Shown: positions 28,811-38,263 of the stretch, in pieces
Layout of the letters: every line of letters starts with the position of its first letter
Numbering within the stretch: position 1 is the first letter of the stretch
Translations under genes and position numbers: made by a program
The notes under the pieces: model-generated
What the model saw: the letters and a program-made list of their open reading frames with translations, nothing else
The model's database searches: none
Told to the model about the DNA's origin: nothing
Assembly: GCF_027286325.1 (NCBI RefSeq)
Contig: NZ_CP114589.1
Coordinates: 248,001 to 312,000, forward strand
From: Salinivibrio kushneri
GTDB lineage: Bacteria > Pseudomonadota > Gammaproteobacteria > Enterobacterales > Vibrionaceae
Reading direction: 5' to 3'
DNA: 64,000 nt

Positions 28811-29780
28811 TGGCTTTATCCCTCATTACCAGATAGATAAACACCGCACCGCCTAAGATAGAAATAATCATCGCGATTGGCACTTCATAAGGAAAGATGA
28901 TGACACGGCCAAGAATGTCGCAACTCAGCACCAACACCACGCCCCAAAAGGCCGTCCAAGGCAAGTTGCGTTTAATGTTATCGCCCATAAAAAGCGAGAC
29001 AACATTAGGCACAATTAAGCCAAGGAAAGGGATGACACCAACGATCATCACCACAGCAGACGACAACAACGCGACCACCATGACGCCAAATAACACCACC
29101 TTTTGATAATCAAGGCCGATGTTTTTGGCAAAGCTTTCGCCAATGCTGGCAGCGCTGAATTGGCTGGCATACGCATAGGCGACACCACATACCGGAATAG
29201 CCACAAAGAGCACTTCATAATTTCCTGCTAGCACCGACGAAAAATTGGCGACAGTCCATGCTTGCAAGGTTTGAATCAGATCGTACTTGTAAGCTAAAAA
29301 TTGGGTCAGCGAAGAAACCACATTGCCGTACATAATGCCAATCAAGGGAACCAGCACGGTATTTTTAAACTTCAGTCGTTGGAGAAAATGGACGAATAGC
29401 CAAGTGCCTGCCATCGCCATTCCCACAATAACGGACAGATCCAACCACTGGCTGGCGCCACCAAACGCAACCAACGTCAGCACATAACCCAGTAGCGCAC
29501 AATCAATGGTGCCGGTGGTGTCGGGGGCGGCAAAGCGGTTTTGACAGATCTGCTGCATGATGAGTCCAGCCACACTTAAGCCCGCACCGGCCAAACAGAT
29601 AGCCAGTAACCGAGGAATACGACTGGTGGTAAAAATTGTCCACGCTTCTGGGTCGCCCGCCCACAAGCTCGCGAAGGACACGTGCGCCACACCAATGGAT
29701 ATCGACAAGATCGCCAACACCACAAGGACAGGAATAGAAAGATACTTCACAAGATCACTACCGTTGAGGTCTAGAACCAC
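28803..29780 (-). CDS. vctD: Iron-siderophore ABC transporter permease (VctD-like)
   Basis: This 325-residue permease has the FecCD fold with the motifs RIPRLLAICLAGAGLSVAG, PDTTGTID and VIPFLGLIVPNVVSLFMG, the last being the coupling loop. Like VctD, FatD and YclN relatives, it pairs with a second permease (8-bp overlap downstream). The binding-protein gene ends 45 bp upstream on the same strand. Confidence 0.86.
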   Translation of the reverse strand: MVLDLNGSDLVKYLSIPVLVVLAILSISIGVAHVSFASLWAGDPEAWTIFTTSRIPRLLAICLAGAGLSVAGLIMQQICQNRFAAPDTTGTIDCALLGYVLTLVAFGGASQWLDLSVIVGMAMAGTWLFVHFLQRLKFKNTVLVPLIGIMYGNVVSSLTQFLAYKYDLIQTLQAWTVANFSSVLAGNYEVLFVAIPVCGVAYAYASQFSAASIGESFAKNIGLDYQKVVLFGVMVVALLSSAVVMIVGVIPFLGLIVPNVVSLFMGDNIKRNLPWTAFWGVVLVLSCDILGRVIIFPYEVPIAMIISILGGAVFIYLVMRDKANA

Positions 29781-29825
29781 AAAGACCCAGGGCGAGCCTG
29801 GGTCTGTTTGTTTCTCGTATGATGA

Positions 29826-30740
29826 TTAAAGCACGCGGTTTACATCATCGATCATCTTATCCATCGCCGTCATACCGGCCATGGTGATGTACCAAGCGGT
29901 TGGGTCGAGATAACTGATACGTTGCTGCTGGTGAGCATGCGTTTTGTTGACCAAAGGATTATCAAAACGCGCTTTCGCCTTGCCTTCACCTTCGCCAATC
30001 GCCTGCTCGCGATCCAGTACTAGTAAAACATCGGGATTCGCGTCGGCAATGTATTCGAACGAAATCAAGTTACCATGTGAGCCGGCCACTTCTACATCGT
30101 CGCTTTTCGCAGGTTTCAAGCCTAGCTCATCAAACACGATGCCAAAGCGGCTATTCTCACCAAACATCGCGACTTTACTGCCGTTGCTCATGACCATCAA
30201 AGCGTTAAAGTTGTCTGCTACCGCTTTATCGTGCGTCTGTGCGATTTTGCTGTTCATTTGTTCAATGATCGCGTCGACTTTTTCTTGCTTATTAAACACC
30301 TTGCCTAGCATGCGCCAATTAGCTTGCACACTTTGCCAGTAATTCTTGTAGTCCGCTCTAAACATGATAGTCGGTGCGATTTCCTCTAACTCGCCCATGA
30401 GCGACGCCATACGCGCTTCCGCAATGATCAAATCCGGCTTAGCGGTAAAAATTGCCTCATAATCAGGTTCTTTCACCGTACCTACCGCGACATATTTATC
30501 ATCTTGGTAGGTTTTAGCGAGATAATCCGGCATTAAAGACTTCACCACGCCAACAGGCTCAACACCAAGACGGTCCAGCACATCTAAACTGCCCTGCCCC
30601 AACACAACGACACGTTGTGGTACACCGTCGATTTCAACGGTGCCCATCGCATGCGTGATCGTTTTTGCCGCAGCTTGGCTGCTCAACAGCAAAGAAACAG
30701 TGAGAAAAATAAATGGAAAAAATGAACGAAAAGCTTGCAT
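29826..30740 (-). CDS. vctP: Periplasmic siderophore-binding protein (VctP-like)
   Basis: The 304-residue protein has a type I signal peptide (cleavage after QAAA, about residue 25) with no lipobox, so it is soluble in the periplasm. It has the two-lobed class III binding-protein fold (VVVLGQGSLDVLDRLGV, then PDLIIAEARMA and NPDVLLVLDRE) of the catecholate group that includes VctP, FatB, CeuE and YclQ. It heads the operon and has a candidate Fur site upstream. No outer-membrane receptor or siderophore biosynthesis gene is adjacent, so uptake of a foreign or distantly encoded siderophore is likely. Confidence 0.86.
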   Translation of the reverse strand: MQAFRSFFPFIFLTVSLLLSSQAAAKTITHAMGTVEIDGVPQRVVVLGQGSLDVLDRLGVEPVGVVKSLMPDYLAKTYQDDKYVAVGTVKEPDYEAIFTAKPDLIIAEARMASLMGELEEIAPTIMFRADYKNYWQSVQANWRMLGKVFNKQEKVDAIIEQMNSKIAQTHDKAVADNFNALMVMSNGSKVAMFGENSRFGIVFDELGLKPAKSDDVEVAGSHGNLISFEYIADANPDVLLVLDREQAIGEGEGKAKARFDNPLVNKTHAHQQQRISYLDPTAWYITMAGMTAMDKMIDDVNRVL

Positions 30741-30808
30741 AGCCCTTTCCTCGCAAAAATCAGTGGGGGAATGCTAACGCAGTTGAATAAACAAGTCACG
30801 AATAGAAG

Positions 30809-30823
30809 TGAGAATTATTAATA
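30809..30823. promoter_or_regulatory. Candidate Fur box upstream of the siderophore operon
   Basis: TGAGAAT-T-ATTAATA matches the 7-1-7 Fur consensus (TGATAAT-N-ATTATCA) at 11 of 14 positions and lies about 70-85 bp upstream of the vctP-like start. Iron repression is also expected from the function of the operon. Confidence 0.55.
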
Positions 30824-31109
30824 TTTATAATGTTATTGATCAGGCGCATAGCGTTAAGGCACTGCTTTTTGCATACAACCGCCGAGCATCATTCCTTTCA
30901 TTCAGACATGCCAGTTACGCTTACCAAAACTGTTTTGATCTTGCGCAAAAAAAACGCAATTGAATCGGCTACCTGCTGTTGATTAGTCACCACCAAGCAC
31001 CTGAGAGACGAAAAAATCGCGCTATTTGAATAAAACGCAAGCGATTGCATCGACACTATCAACATATTCAGTAATCATAGTGGCCATTACGCGCTAATAT
31101 GGGGATAGT

Positions 31110-31125
31110 TGTGATCAAGATCGCG
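31110..31125 (+). promoter_or_regulatory. Candidate CRP site in the 30.74-31.26 kb gap
   Basis: TGTGA-TCAAGA-TCGCG matches the CRP consensus TGTGA-N6-TCACA at 8 of 10 positions, about 140 bp upstream of xapX. CRP control of deo-type salvage genes is known in enteric bacteria. The rest of the 523-bp gap has a Fur site near 30.81 kb and no convincing gene. Confidence 0.35.
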
Positions 31126-31263
31126 CGTAAAGACGCACGGGTTACATACACTAGGCTCATCTCATGCGGCACCACTTAAAAGACAATAAAGACAGCTATG
31201 ACTGTCGCAATTTGGGTACCGATTTGAGCTGGACTGCACCTAACTAGATGTTTGAGGGTTATA

Positions 31264-31434
31264 ATGAACGAAATTTTACTTGCGGTCGTCGCTGGTGCCA
31301 TCGTTGGCTTCTTCTTCAGCGCGATCAAGCTACCACTGCCTGCTCCCCCGGTGATTTCTGGGATCATGGGCATTGTTGGTATCTACCTTGGCGGCATGGC
31401 TTACCAAGCTGTGATCGAACGCTTTTTCTCTTAA
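31264..31434 (+). CDS. XapX-domain small membrane protein
   Basis: ATG 31264 with GAGGG 6 nt upstream gives a 56-residue protein; a TTG at 31252 is less likely. Two hydrophobic segments flank the conserved core LPLPAPPVISGIMGIVGIYLG (written here as LPLPAPP then GIMGIVGI), the hallmark of the XapX domain. The name comes from its association with purine nucleoside phosphorylase genes, as here: deoD starts 22 bp after its stop. A role in nucleoside uptake or membrane tethering is assumed, not shown. Confidence 0.85.
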   Translation: MNEILLAVVAGAIVGFFFSAIKLPLPAPPVISGIMGIVGIYLGGMAYQAVIERFFS

Positions 31435-31456
31435 CTAAAGATAATTGGAGCACACT

Positions 31457-32167
31457 ATGGCTACCCCACATATCAATGCTGCTGATGGCGCATTTGCTGA
31501 AACTGTCCTCATGCCTGGTGATCCGCTGCGTGCGCAGTACATTGCCGAAAACTTCCTCGAGAACGCGGAACGCGTGACTGACGTGCGTAACATGTTCGGC
31601 TACACCGGCACCTACAAAGGCAAAAAAGTGTCTGTCATGGGCCACGGCATGGGGATCCCATCTTGCTCAATCTATGTGCATGAGCTAATCAAAGATTACG
31701 GTGTTAAGAACGTGATCCGCGTCGGCAGCTGCGGTGCGGTTAAAGACGATGTCAAACTGATGGATGTCATCATCGCACAAGGCGCATCCACTGATGCGAA
31801 AGTAAACCGTACACGCTTTGCTGGCCATGACTTTGCGGCTATCTCAGACTACCACCTGCTTGAAACAGCAGTCGGTGAAGCACGTAAGCAGAATGTTTCT
31901 GTACGTGTAGGTAACGTCTTCTCTGCCGATCTCTTTTATAGCCCAGAAGCCGATTTGTTCAATAAAATGGACAACCTTGGCATTTTGGCGGTGGATATGG
32001 AAGCAGCCGGTATCTACGGTGTCGCTGCAGAGCTAGGCGCTCGTGCACTGACCATCCTTACTGTGTCTGATCATATCATTCGCGGTGAAGCACTTAGCTC
32101 AGATGAACGTCAAAAATCATTCAATGAAATGATGACCGTCTCGCTAGAAACAGCGATCAACCTGTAA
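31457..32167 (+). CDS. deoD: Purine-nucleoside phosphorylase, DeoD type
   Basis: ATG 31457 (after TTGGAG) gives the usual 236 residues; an upstream TTG is rejected. The enzyme cleaves purine (deoxy)nucleosides with phosphate to base and (deoxy)ribose 1-phosphate as a hexamer. Family motifs are MPGDPLRA (phosphate site), [21 protein letters not shown] (ribose site) and the catalytic Asp in VSDHI. It is the second gene of a cluster with XapX and a zinc-ribbon protein. Confidence 0.95.
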   Translation: MATPHINAADGAFAETVLMPGDPLRAQYIAENFLENAERVTDVRNMFGYTGTYKGKKVSVMGHGMGIPSCSIYVHELIKDYGVKNVIRVGSCGAVKDDVKLMDVIIAQGASTDAKVNRTRFAGHDFAAISDYHLLETAVGEARKQNVSVRVGNVFSADLFYSPEADLFNKMDNLGILAVDMEAAGIYGVAAELGARALTILTVSDHIIRGEALSSDERQKSFNEMMTVSLETAINL

Positions 32168-32185
32168 GTGTTGGTCGGAGGAAAC

Positions 32186-33652
32186 GTGTCGAGCGGTAAG
32201 CTGCCTCTTGCAGCCGGTGAATTACAGCTAAACTTTTGTAAAACACTCACCTGTCCCAACTTTGGGTCGAAAGATGAGCAAGATTACTTGGTTCAACACA
32301 CCAATCCTGCTCGCCCAACCTTGGTGTGCCGAGAGTGTGGCGCGTTTCCTCCACTGTTAAATAACCATGATGTTCACGCTGAGCTGATTGCTCAGCGCCA
32401 ACTTCATGCCGATGGTTTGTGTGCCTGTACCAACCCAGAATGTGAACATTTAGGCAAACCCGTGCTTACGCATCGGCATTGTTATCATGCATTCGGCTAT
32501 AGTGGCGATCGTCAACGCTATCGTTGCAAAAGCTGCCAAAGCACCTTTGTCGATCGCTGGTCTGGGGTCAATAAAAAAAGTGAGTTACAGCAAAAACTGT
32601 TAGCGTTTCTTTTTACCGGCCACACAGTGCGTGACATCTGCCGAAGACTGTCGCTGAATCCGAAAACCTTCTACGACCACCTGAACCAAATAGCCGCACG
32701 CTGCCGACAAAAGCTTGCCGCTTACGACAGCCGGTTTTTAGCTGATACCTCAACGGGCCACCTGGCCAGTGTCCACGCCGCCTTGCAGCCCAAGAGCGAC
32801 AATGGCGTGCAATGGCTGGCAACGGGTGAAGCGCACAGTGGCTACGTGCTGCAACAAGATGTGAATTATCATGCTAATGACCATCACCACTTGCCCACAC
32901 ATCATGACCCTTACCAACCTGATTGTCGGTTTATGTCGACGCACAGTGCAGGTCAACAGCAAGACTCAGTGGCACGCCCAGAAGGGTTACTCGGTCGGGT
33001 TGATGCCAAGTACCGAGAAGTCTTTTCCCGCTCGAATGTCGAAGATCCCTATACGCAGCCGCTGCATTTTATTTATCCCAACCGCGGCACGCTGATCCGC
33101 CCTCAATACACTACATATGCACATTACCTCAACCTCAAGCCGTTAATCGAACATTGGCAGCAAATCGTGGTGTTTTCGCCGCAAGAACCCTTGTTGCGCT
33201 CCGCGTGTCTCTCCGTTTTTGAAGCCGATATTCGCGATAAACGCGTTAGCCATGTATACGTCGAGCAGGATGCCGGTTGGCAGCCCGGATCAGAGCCAGA
33301 AAAAATAGATATCGTTTTGCTAAGTTGGTGGCGCGATCGCTGGGCGTTTACTCGCAGTGGCGACGGCGCTAAAGCGATCTGCGATCATGGCCAAAACAAA
33401 GGCCAAGAAGCTTATTGGTTAACCCATGCAAGCTGTGATGCGTTGAAAAAATATCAACAACACTTCCATCAGCAGTTTTCACTGTTGGTGAATGAACCGA
33501 GACGCCGACTGCGCCCCGGAGGACTGCTGCCATTGCTTGATATCTATCGCGCATGGCACAACTTATGTTGGCAAGACCGCGCGCATCTCACTCCAGCCCA
33601 ACGGCTTGGTTTGACCGAACGCCCTTTGACCCTGGCTGATCTGATGCTCTGA
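32186..33652 (+). CDS. Zinc-ribbon/HTH protein related to IS transposases
   Basis: GTG 32186 follows GGAGGA closely and is preferred to a GTG directly at the deoD stop (32168). The 488-residue product has two N-terminal Cys-rich modules (CPNFG...CRECG, then CTNPECEH...YRCKSCQSTFVD). The latter matches the InsA-like zinc ribbon of IS1-type elements and is followed by a helix-turn-helix (VRDICRRLSLNPKTFYDHL). The remaining 300 residues look like a weakened DDE-type region (FLADTSTGHL, WLATGEAHSG). No inverted repeats or target duplication are seen. It is 18 bp from deoD, which suggests a domesticated host gene. Confidence 0.7.
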   Translation: MSSGKLPLAAGELQLNFCKTLTCPNFGSKDEQDYLVQHTNPARPTLVCRECGAFPPLLNNHDVHAELIAQRQLHADGLCACTNPECEHLGKPVLTHRHCYHAFGYSGDRQRYRCKSCQSTFVDRWSGVNKKSELQQKLLAFLFTGHTVRDICRRLSLNPKTFYDHLNQIAARCRQKLAAYDSRFLADTSTGHLASVHAALQPKSDNGVQWLATGEAHSGYVLQQDVNYHANDHHHLPTHHDPYQPDCRFMSTHSAGQQQDSVARPEGLLGRVDAKYREVFSRSNVEDPYTQPLHFIYPNRGTLIRPQYTTYAHYLNLKPLIEHWQQIVVFSPQEPLLRSACLSVFEADIRDKRVSHVYVEQDAGWQPGSEPEKIDIVLLSWWRDRWAFTRSGDGAKAICDHGQNKGQEAYWLTHASCDALKKYQQHFHQQFSLLVNEPRRRLRPGGLLPLLDIYRAWHNLCWQDRAHLTPAQRLGLTERPLTLADLML

Positions 33653-33731
33653 TCCACATCGCGCACATTCACTTGACGTACATCGACGTTTTTTGCCTAA
33701 ATGCCCGGTATCGCCGAGAAGGAAAACGCCA

Positions 33732-34577
33732 TTGGACATTCAACTACTGCGCACATTTATTGAAGTTAGCAAGACGCGTCACTTCGGTCGTGCGGCGGAG
33801 AACCTGTACCTGACCCAATCCGCTGTGAGCTTTCGCATTCGACAACTAGAAACGCAGCTGGATACATCGCTTTTTATTCGCCAGCGCAATAATGTTCGCC
33901 TGACCGATGCTGGTGAGCGCTTACTTCCTTACGCCGAAACCATGCTGCAAACATGGCAGCGCGCCCAACAGGACGTGAGTGCGATGCAGCATGCGAGCGC
34001 ACAACTCACGCTTGCCGCCTCCCCGATGCTGTGGGAACTCGATGGTGTCAGCACATGGGTAAACCGCGTGTGTGCAGCGCACCCAGACTGGTTGATCCGT
34101 GCCGAGTCGACGCCTCCCCAGTTGCTAGCACGCCATTTGATTGAGAAACGTGTCGATGCTGGGCTGACCTCGGAGCTGCCTAAGCTTGAAGGGTTACAAT
34201 CACATCACTTAGGCGATTACCAACTTCAGTTGGTCAGCCATTTACCAGGGCTCACACTGAACACAAGCGACACGCTACCGCTGGTTTATCTTGATTGGGG
34301 GACGCGGTTTTCGCTTGAGCAGAGCCAAATTGCGCCACTGCAACGTTCACCCGTGTTACACACCCAGTCATGCCAACTCGCATTAAACTATTTACTCGTG
34401 CATGGCGGCGTCGCGTTTCTACCGTCATTAGCGGTCCACCCTTATCTCAACAACGGACAACTCCACCTTATTGATCACGGCCATATTCTCACCCACCCCC
34501 TTTACCTTGCCTGGCTAACCAATAGCGATAAAAAGCAGCTAATCAATGAGTTAGTATCATCTACCGGTCAGTTATAA
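33732..34577 (+). CDS. hdfR: LysR-family regulator, HdfR-like
   Basis: A TTG start at 33732 (LDIQLLRTFIEV) is chosen because HdfR-type proteins begin exactly there and AGAAGGAAA lies upstream; the reading frame is open further to 33693. The N-terminal winged HTH is very close to HdfR (TRHFGRAAENLYLTQSAVS, then FRIRQLE), followed by a co-inducer domain of about 190 residues. HdfR represses flhDC in E. coli and has other targets elsewhere. The total is 281 residues. It is probably autoregulated; no divergent target is adjacent. Confidence 0.85.
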   Translation: MDIQLLRTFIEVSKTRHFGRAAENLYLTQSAVSFRIRQLETQLDTSLFIRQRNNVRLTDAGERLLPYAETMLQTWQRAQQDVSAMQHASAQLTLAASPMLWELDGVSTWVNRVCAAHPDWLIRAESTPPQLLARHLIEKRVDAGLTSELPKLEGLQSHHLGDYQLQLVSHLPGLTLNTSDTLPLVYLDWGTRFSLEQSQIAPLQRSPVLHTQSCQLALNYLLVHGGVAFLPSLAVHPYLNNGQLHLIDHGHILTHPLYLAWLTNSDKKQLINELVSSTGQL

Positions 34578-34727
34578 GTGCACAGAAAAAATCGGTAAAT
34601 TCACGCCTATTTCACTAGTCGACGTTCAATTTTTAGGCTATCTTAGGATTGTTAGACAAACATTATGTGTCTAATACCTCGGCTACACATAGCACTGACA
34701 ATCAACAAGCGTTAGGAAAACACCACC

Positions 34728-34904
34728 ATGGCACAGTGGGATCAATGGTTAAAACACGGCTCGCAACATAAAGAGAAGTTTAAATCTCGCCACCACGACG
34801 ATTTTGATGACGATATGCCACGCGGCAAAAAAGACAAGAAGCGCAACAATAAGCGCGCTTCCCGATCGCAACACGACGACAGTTATTTCGGAGAAGACCG
34901 CTAA
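34728..34904 (+). CDS. Small highly charged protein (58 residues)
   Basis: AGGAAA lies 7 nt upstream of ATG 34728, and a strong terminator begins 47 bp after the TAA. The product starts MAQWDQWLKHGSQHKEKFK, has an acidic patch (HHDDFDDDMP), a basic stretch (GKKDKKRNNKR) and ends DSYFGEDR. It has no membrane segment or signal. The spacing of ribosome site, stop and terminator supports a real gene. The basic stretch might bind nucleic acid. Function unknown. Confidence 0.7.
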   Translation: MAQWDQWLKHGSQHKEKFKSRHHDDFDDDMPRGKKDKKRNNKRASRSQHDDSYFGEDR

Positions 34905-34950
34905 TCGCGAGACAACACTCTCGGTAAAAAGCGCCCGTCATTAATAGGAC

Positions 34951-34979
34951 AAAGGCAACGTGATGACGTTGCCTTTTTT
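34951..34979 (+). terminator. Rho-independent terminator after the 58-residue gene
   Basis: A 10-bp stem (AAAGGCAACG / CGTTGCCTTT, 6-nt loop) runs into TTTTTT. It also lies at the 3' end of the convergent nagZ and may serve both strands. Confidence 0.85.
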
Positions 34980-35008
34980 GTTGTGGCTTTTCGACACTAG
35001 GCACTCGC

Positions 35009-36013
35009 TCAGGCTTGTTGCGCCTGCCATTCTTCTGCATGCCGTTTAATCGCACGCTGTGCCGACTGCCAACGCGGATCTTGCTGTAAGCGTTGCCACT
35101 CGACGGTTTGACGCACCCGCAATGTGTCAGCAGCAGGGACTGACTGAATGGGCAAAGCGTCGAGCACCGACACCGCACTGTGGCGGTCATTACATATCAA
35201 GGCCATGTCACACCCAGCGTCCAACGCCGCTTTGGCACGCGCGGGGGCGTCGCCGAACAAATGCGCACCGCCCATACTTAAATCATCAGAAAAAATAATC
35301 CCTTTAAACCCTAATTGTTGGCGCAAAACCTGGGTAAGCCAGTACGGCGAGCCGCTGGCTGGCAAGGCATCATGTTGCGGGTAGATCACATGGGCAGGCA
35401 TCATCGCATCCACGAGCCCCCGCGCAATAAACGATTGGAAAATCGCAAAGTCGTCCGAGTGCAAAATATCTCGCGTGTCCTCAGGTGTTACTAAGTGCGA
35501 GTCTTCTTTCACCCCACCGTGTCCCGGAAAATGTTTGCCCGTAGTGGCCATCCCGGCCACGCGCATACCCTTAGCAAACGCGCCAGCATAGTCGGTGATA
35601 GTCTGATGTGTCGCACCAAAGGCTCGGTCTTTGATTGCCGCGCACCCAAACCCCAAATCCAGCACAGGGGCAAAGCTGAGGTCAACCCCATGTGCTATCA
35701 GCTCCATTGCCATCACCCAACCCGCCTGCTCCGCAAGCGCTGGACTCGCATTTAACGCACCATAAGACTGCGCAGCGGGTATGGGGGTAAACGCGTCGCG
35801 AAACCGTTGAACACGTCCCCCCTCTTGGTCAACGCCAATGAGGATGTCGCCCCCAGCCGCCGCACGTATTGACTGGGTTAATGCGCGTAGCTGCGCGGAG
35901 TCAACATAATTGCGGGCAAATAGAATGACACCTCCCACAGAGGGGTGTGCCAAGATCTCTTTCTCTTCGTTATCAAGTTGCTCTGTGTGCACATCTAGCC
36001 AAACCGGTCCCAT
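35009..36013 (-). CDS. nagZ: Beta-N-acetylhexosaminidase NagZ
   Basis: The 334-residue GH3 enzyme removes N-acetylglucosamine from anhydro-muropeptides in the cytoplasm during peptidoglycan recycling. It has the family loop KHFPGHG (160-166) with the catalytic His, the nucleophile Asp in FSDDLSMGG (about 243) and [12 protein letters not shown] near residue 60. AAGGAG precedes ATG 36013. No signal peptide is present. It is divergent from anmK and murQ, so three successive recycling steps are encoded together. Confidence 0.95.
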   Translation of the reverse strand: MGPVWLDVHTEQLDNEEKEILAHPSVGGVILFARNYVDSAQLRALTQSIRAAAGGDILIGVDQEGGRVQRFRDAFTPIPAAQSYGALNASPALAEQAGWVMAMELIAHGVDLSFAPVLDLGFGCAAIKDRAFGATHQTITDYAGAFAKGMRVAGMATTGKHFPGHGGVKEDSHLVTPEDTRDILHSDDFAIFQSFIARGLVDAMMPAHVIYPQHDALPASGSPYWLTQVLRQQLGFKGIIFSDDLSMGGAHLFGDAPARAKAALDAGCDMALICNDRHSAVSVLDALPIQSVPAADTLRVRQTVEWQRLQQDPRWQSAQRAIKRHAEEWQAQQA

Positions 36014-36210
36014 TGTTTCTCCTTCATACTCTTGTCAACCCACTGACAACCGCTTTTATTATATTCGTCTAATCAGGCTATTCACTCTGCAAGGCGCCAG
36101 TACCACAAAGGGATCATCAAGCACTTTGCCACTGATCGCAATCTGTTTATACTCAGTACCTTGGCTCTTATCGTCATTTTATCGCTGGACTACAAGTAAG
36201 GAAGCACCCA

Positions 36211-37323
36211 ATGCCACAACCCGCTGCTGATATCTATATAGGTGTTATGTCAGGGACAAGTTTAGATAACATTGATGTCGTCGCTGTTCGGTTCACTCAT
36301 GCAGGCCACGTGGAGTCAATTGCTCGCCATAGTGACCCGCTACCGCAAGATATTAAAGCCACCGTGATCACTTTGAGCCGAGGTCATCCGATGTCGGTCA
36401 AAGCTTTGGGCGAGCTGGATCGGCGTTTAGGGGAATGTTACGCCAACGCTATCAATACTTTACTTGAACAGGCAGCGTTACTGCCTAAGCATGTCGCGGC
36501 GATCGGTTGTCATGGACAAACCGTCTATCACCAACCCAGCGGCGATTATCCATTCACCATGCAGCTTGGCGACGCCAATGTGATTGCGGCGCGAACCGGC
36601 ATTACCACTGTCGCTGACTTTAGGCGCAAAGACATGGCATATGGCGGTCAAGGCGCCCCTTTGGTACCCGCCTTTCACAATGATTACTTTGCCGATAGCG
36701 AACAAGCCACCGCGGTGGTGAATATAGGCGGTATTGCCAACGTATCAATGATTTGCCCTGACCGACCTTTGTATGGCTATGATACGGGCCCAGGGAATAT
36801 GTTGATGGATGCCTGGACGCAGCGTCACCGTCACCAAGCCTATGACAAAGATGGCGAGTGGGCAGCCACCAGCTGCGCGTATCAACCCTTACTCAACCGC
36901 CTGTTGTCCGACGCGTACTTCTCACGTCCAGCACCTAAAAGCACCGGGCGGGAGTACTTTAATCTCGATTGGCTCGATCGCCACCTACTCGCGTTTTCAC
37001 TCTCTCCAGACCAAGTGCAAGCCACCTTGCTGGCATTGACCGCCGAAAGCATCGCGTTAGCGATTCGTCCATTAGAGCGTGGCCGAGTATTCGTGTGTGG
37101 CGGTGGCGCGCACAACCAGGCATTGATGCATGCGCTACAACAGGCACTTCCACAATGGTCGATTGCACAAACTGACGATGCCGGGATCAGTTGCGACGAT
37201 ATGGAAGCCATTGCCTTTGCTTGGCTGGCCAGACAAACTCTTAATCACCAACCAGGCAACGTGCCCGCGGTGACAGGCGCGACACAAGCCTGTTGCCTTG
37301 GTGCCATTTATCTACCTTACTGA
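36211..37323 (+). CDS. anmK: Anhydro-N-acetylmuramic acid kinase
   Basis: This 370-residue ASKHA-fold kinase opens the 1,6-anhydro ring of anhydroMurNAc and phosphorylates it to MurNAc-6-phosphate. Signatures are GVMSGTSLDNID at the N-terminus, GCHGQTV, DTGPGNMLMD and FVCGGGAHN. AAGGAAG lies 7 nt before the ATG. murQ follows after 9 bp and uses its product; nagZ lies upstream in the opposite direction. Confidence 0.95.
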   Translation: MPQPAADIYIGVMSGTSLDNIDVVAVRFTHAGHVESIARHSDPLPQDIKATVITLSRGHPMSVKALGELDRRLGECYANAINTLLEQAALLPKHVAAIGCHGQTVYHQPSGDYPFTMQLGDANVIAARTGITTVADFRRKDMAYGGQGAPLVPAFHNDYFADSEQATAVVNIGGIANVSMICPDRPLYGYDTGPGNMLMDAWTQRHRHQAYDKDGEWAATSCAYQPLLNRLLSDAYFSRPAPKSTGREYFNLDWLDRHLLAFSLSPDQVQATLLALTAESIALAIRPLERGRVFVCGGGAHNQALMHALQQALPQWSIAQTDDAGISCDDMEAIAFAWLARQTLNHQPGNVPAVTGATQACCLGAIYLPY

Positions 37324-37332
37324 GGAACAATT

Positions 37333-38247
37333 ATGTCAGCCCCCAGCGTCGACCAGCTAAAAGGCTTACTCTCAGAAACACGCAACCCGCACACACTGAC
37401 GATCGACCAACAAGACACACTTGGCTTGGTGGCGATGATTAACGCAGAGGATAAGGGCGTAGCCTCCGCCGTGCAGACGCAGCTCCCCGCGATTGCAAAA
37501 GCGGTCGATGCGATTGCGGAAAGCTTTACCCAAGGCGGTCGTCTTATCTACATCGGGGCGGGCACCAGTGGGCGTCTTGGGGTGCTTGACGCCGTGGAAT
37601 GCCCGCCCACCTTTGGGGTGGATAGCCAGCAAGTCATAGGATTGATTGCCGGTGGCGAACCTGCCATGTTCGTTGCCCAAGAAGGTGCCGAAGACAACCC
37701 AGATGCGGGTAAATCGGATTTGGTCGCGCAACACCTCACCGCGAAGGATGTGGTGGTCGGCATCGCCGCCAGTGGTCGCACCCCTTATGTCATCGGTGCA
37801 CTCGAATACGCTAAGCAAGCCGGCGCTGTGACGGTGGCGTTGTCATGCAACCCCAATGCGGCCATTAACGCCCACGCCCAGATTGCCATTACGCCCGAAG
37901 TTGGCCCTGAAGCACTCACTGGCTCGACCCGAATGAAATCAGGCACTGCGCAAAAACTGGTATTAAATATGCTGAGCACCGCAGCGATGATAAAAACAGG
38001 CAAGTGCTATCAAAATCTGATGGTCGATGTAAAAGCCAGCAACGATAAACTGGTTACCCGTTCAACGTTGATCGTGATGGAAGCCACCGGTTGTGATGAG
38101 CCTGCTGCTATACACGCTTTATCACAAGCCAATGGAGAAGTGAAGGTAGCCATTTTTATGATTTTAGCGGAGCAAGACCCAGCGACGGCACGGCAGCGGC
38201 TCCAGCAAGCCAATGGTCACCTACGTGATGCATTGCAATTAGTTTGA
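37333..38247 (+). CDS. murQ: N-acetylmuramic acid 6-phosphate etherase
   Basis: The 304-residue SIS-domain lyase splits the lactyl ether of MurNAc-6-phosphate to give GlcNAc-6-phosphate and lactate. Sequence marks are [20 protein letters not shown] (sugar-phosphate loop and catalytic Glu), [11 protein letters not shown], and [18 protein letters not shown] sits upstream of the ATG. It is co-transcribed with anmK. The 16-bp gap to the convergent GGDEF-EAL gene has no obvious terminator. Confidence 0.95.
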   Translation: MSAPSVDQLKGLLSETRNPHTLTIDQQDTLGLVAMINAEDKGVASAVQTQLPAIAKAVDAIAESFTQGGRLIYIGAGTSGRLGVLDAVECPPTFGVDSQQVIGLIAGGEPAMFVAQEGAEDNPDAGKSDLVAQHLTAKDVVVGIAASGRTPYVIGALEYAKQAGAVTVALSCNPNAAINAHAQIAITPEVGPEALTGSTRMKSGTAQKLVLNMLSTAAMIKTGKCYQNLMVDVKASNDKLVTRSTLIVMEATGCDEPAAIHALSQANGEVKVAIFMILAEQDPATARQRLQQANGHLRDALQLV

Positions 38248-38263
38248 TACACGGCATCCTCTA

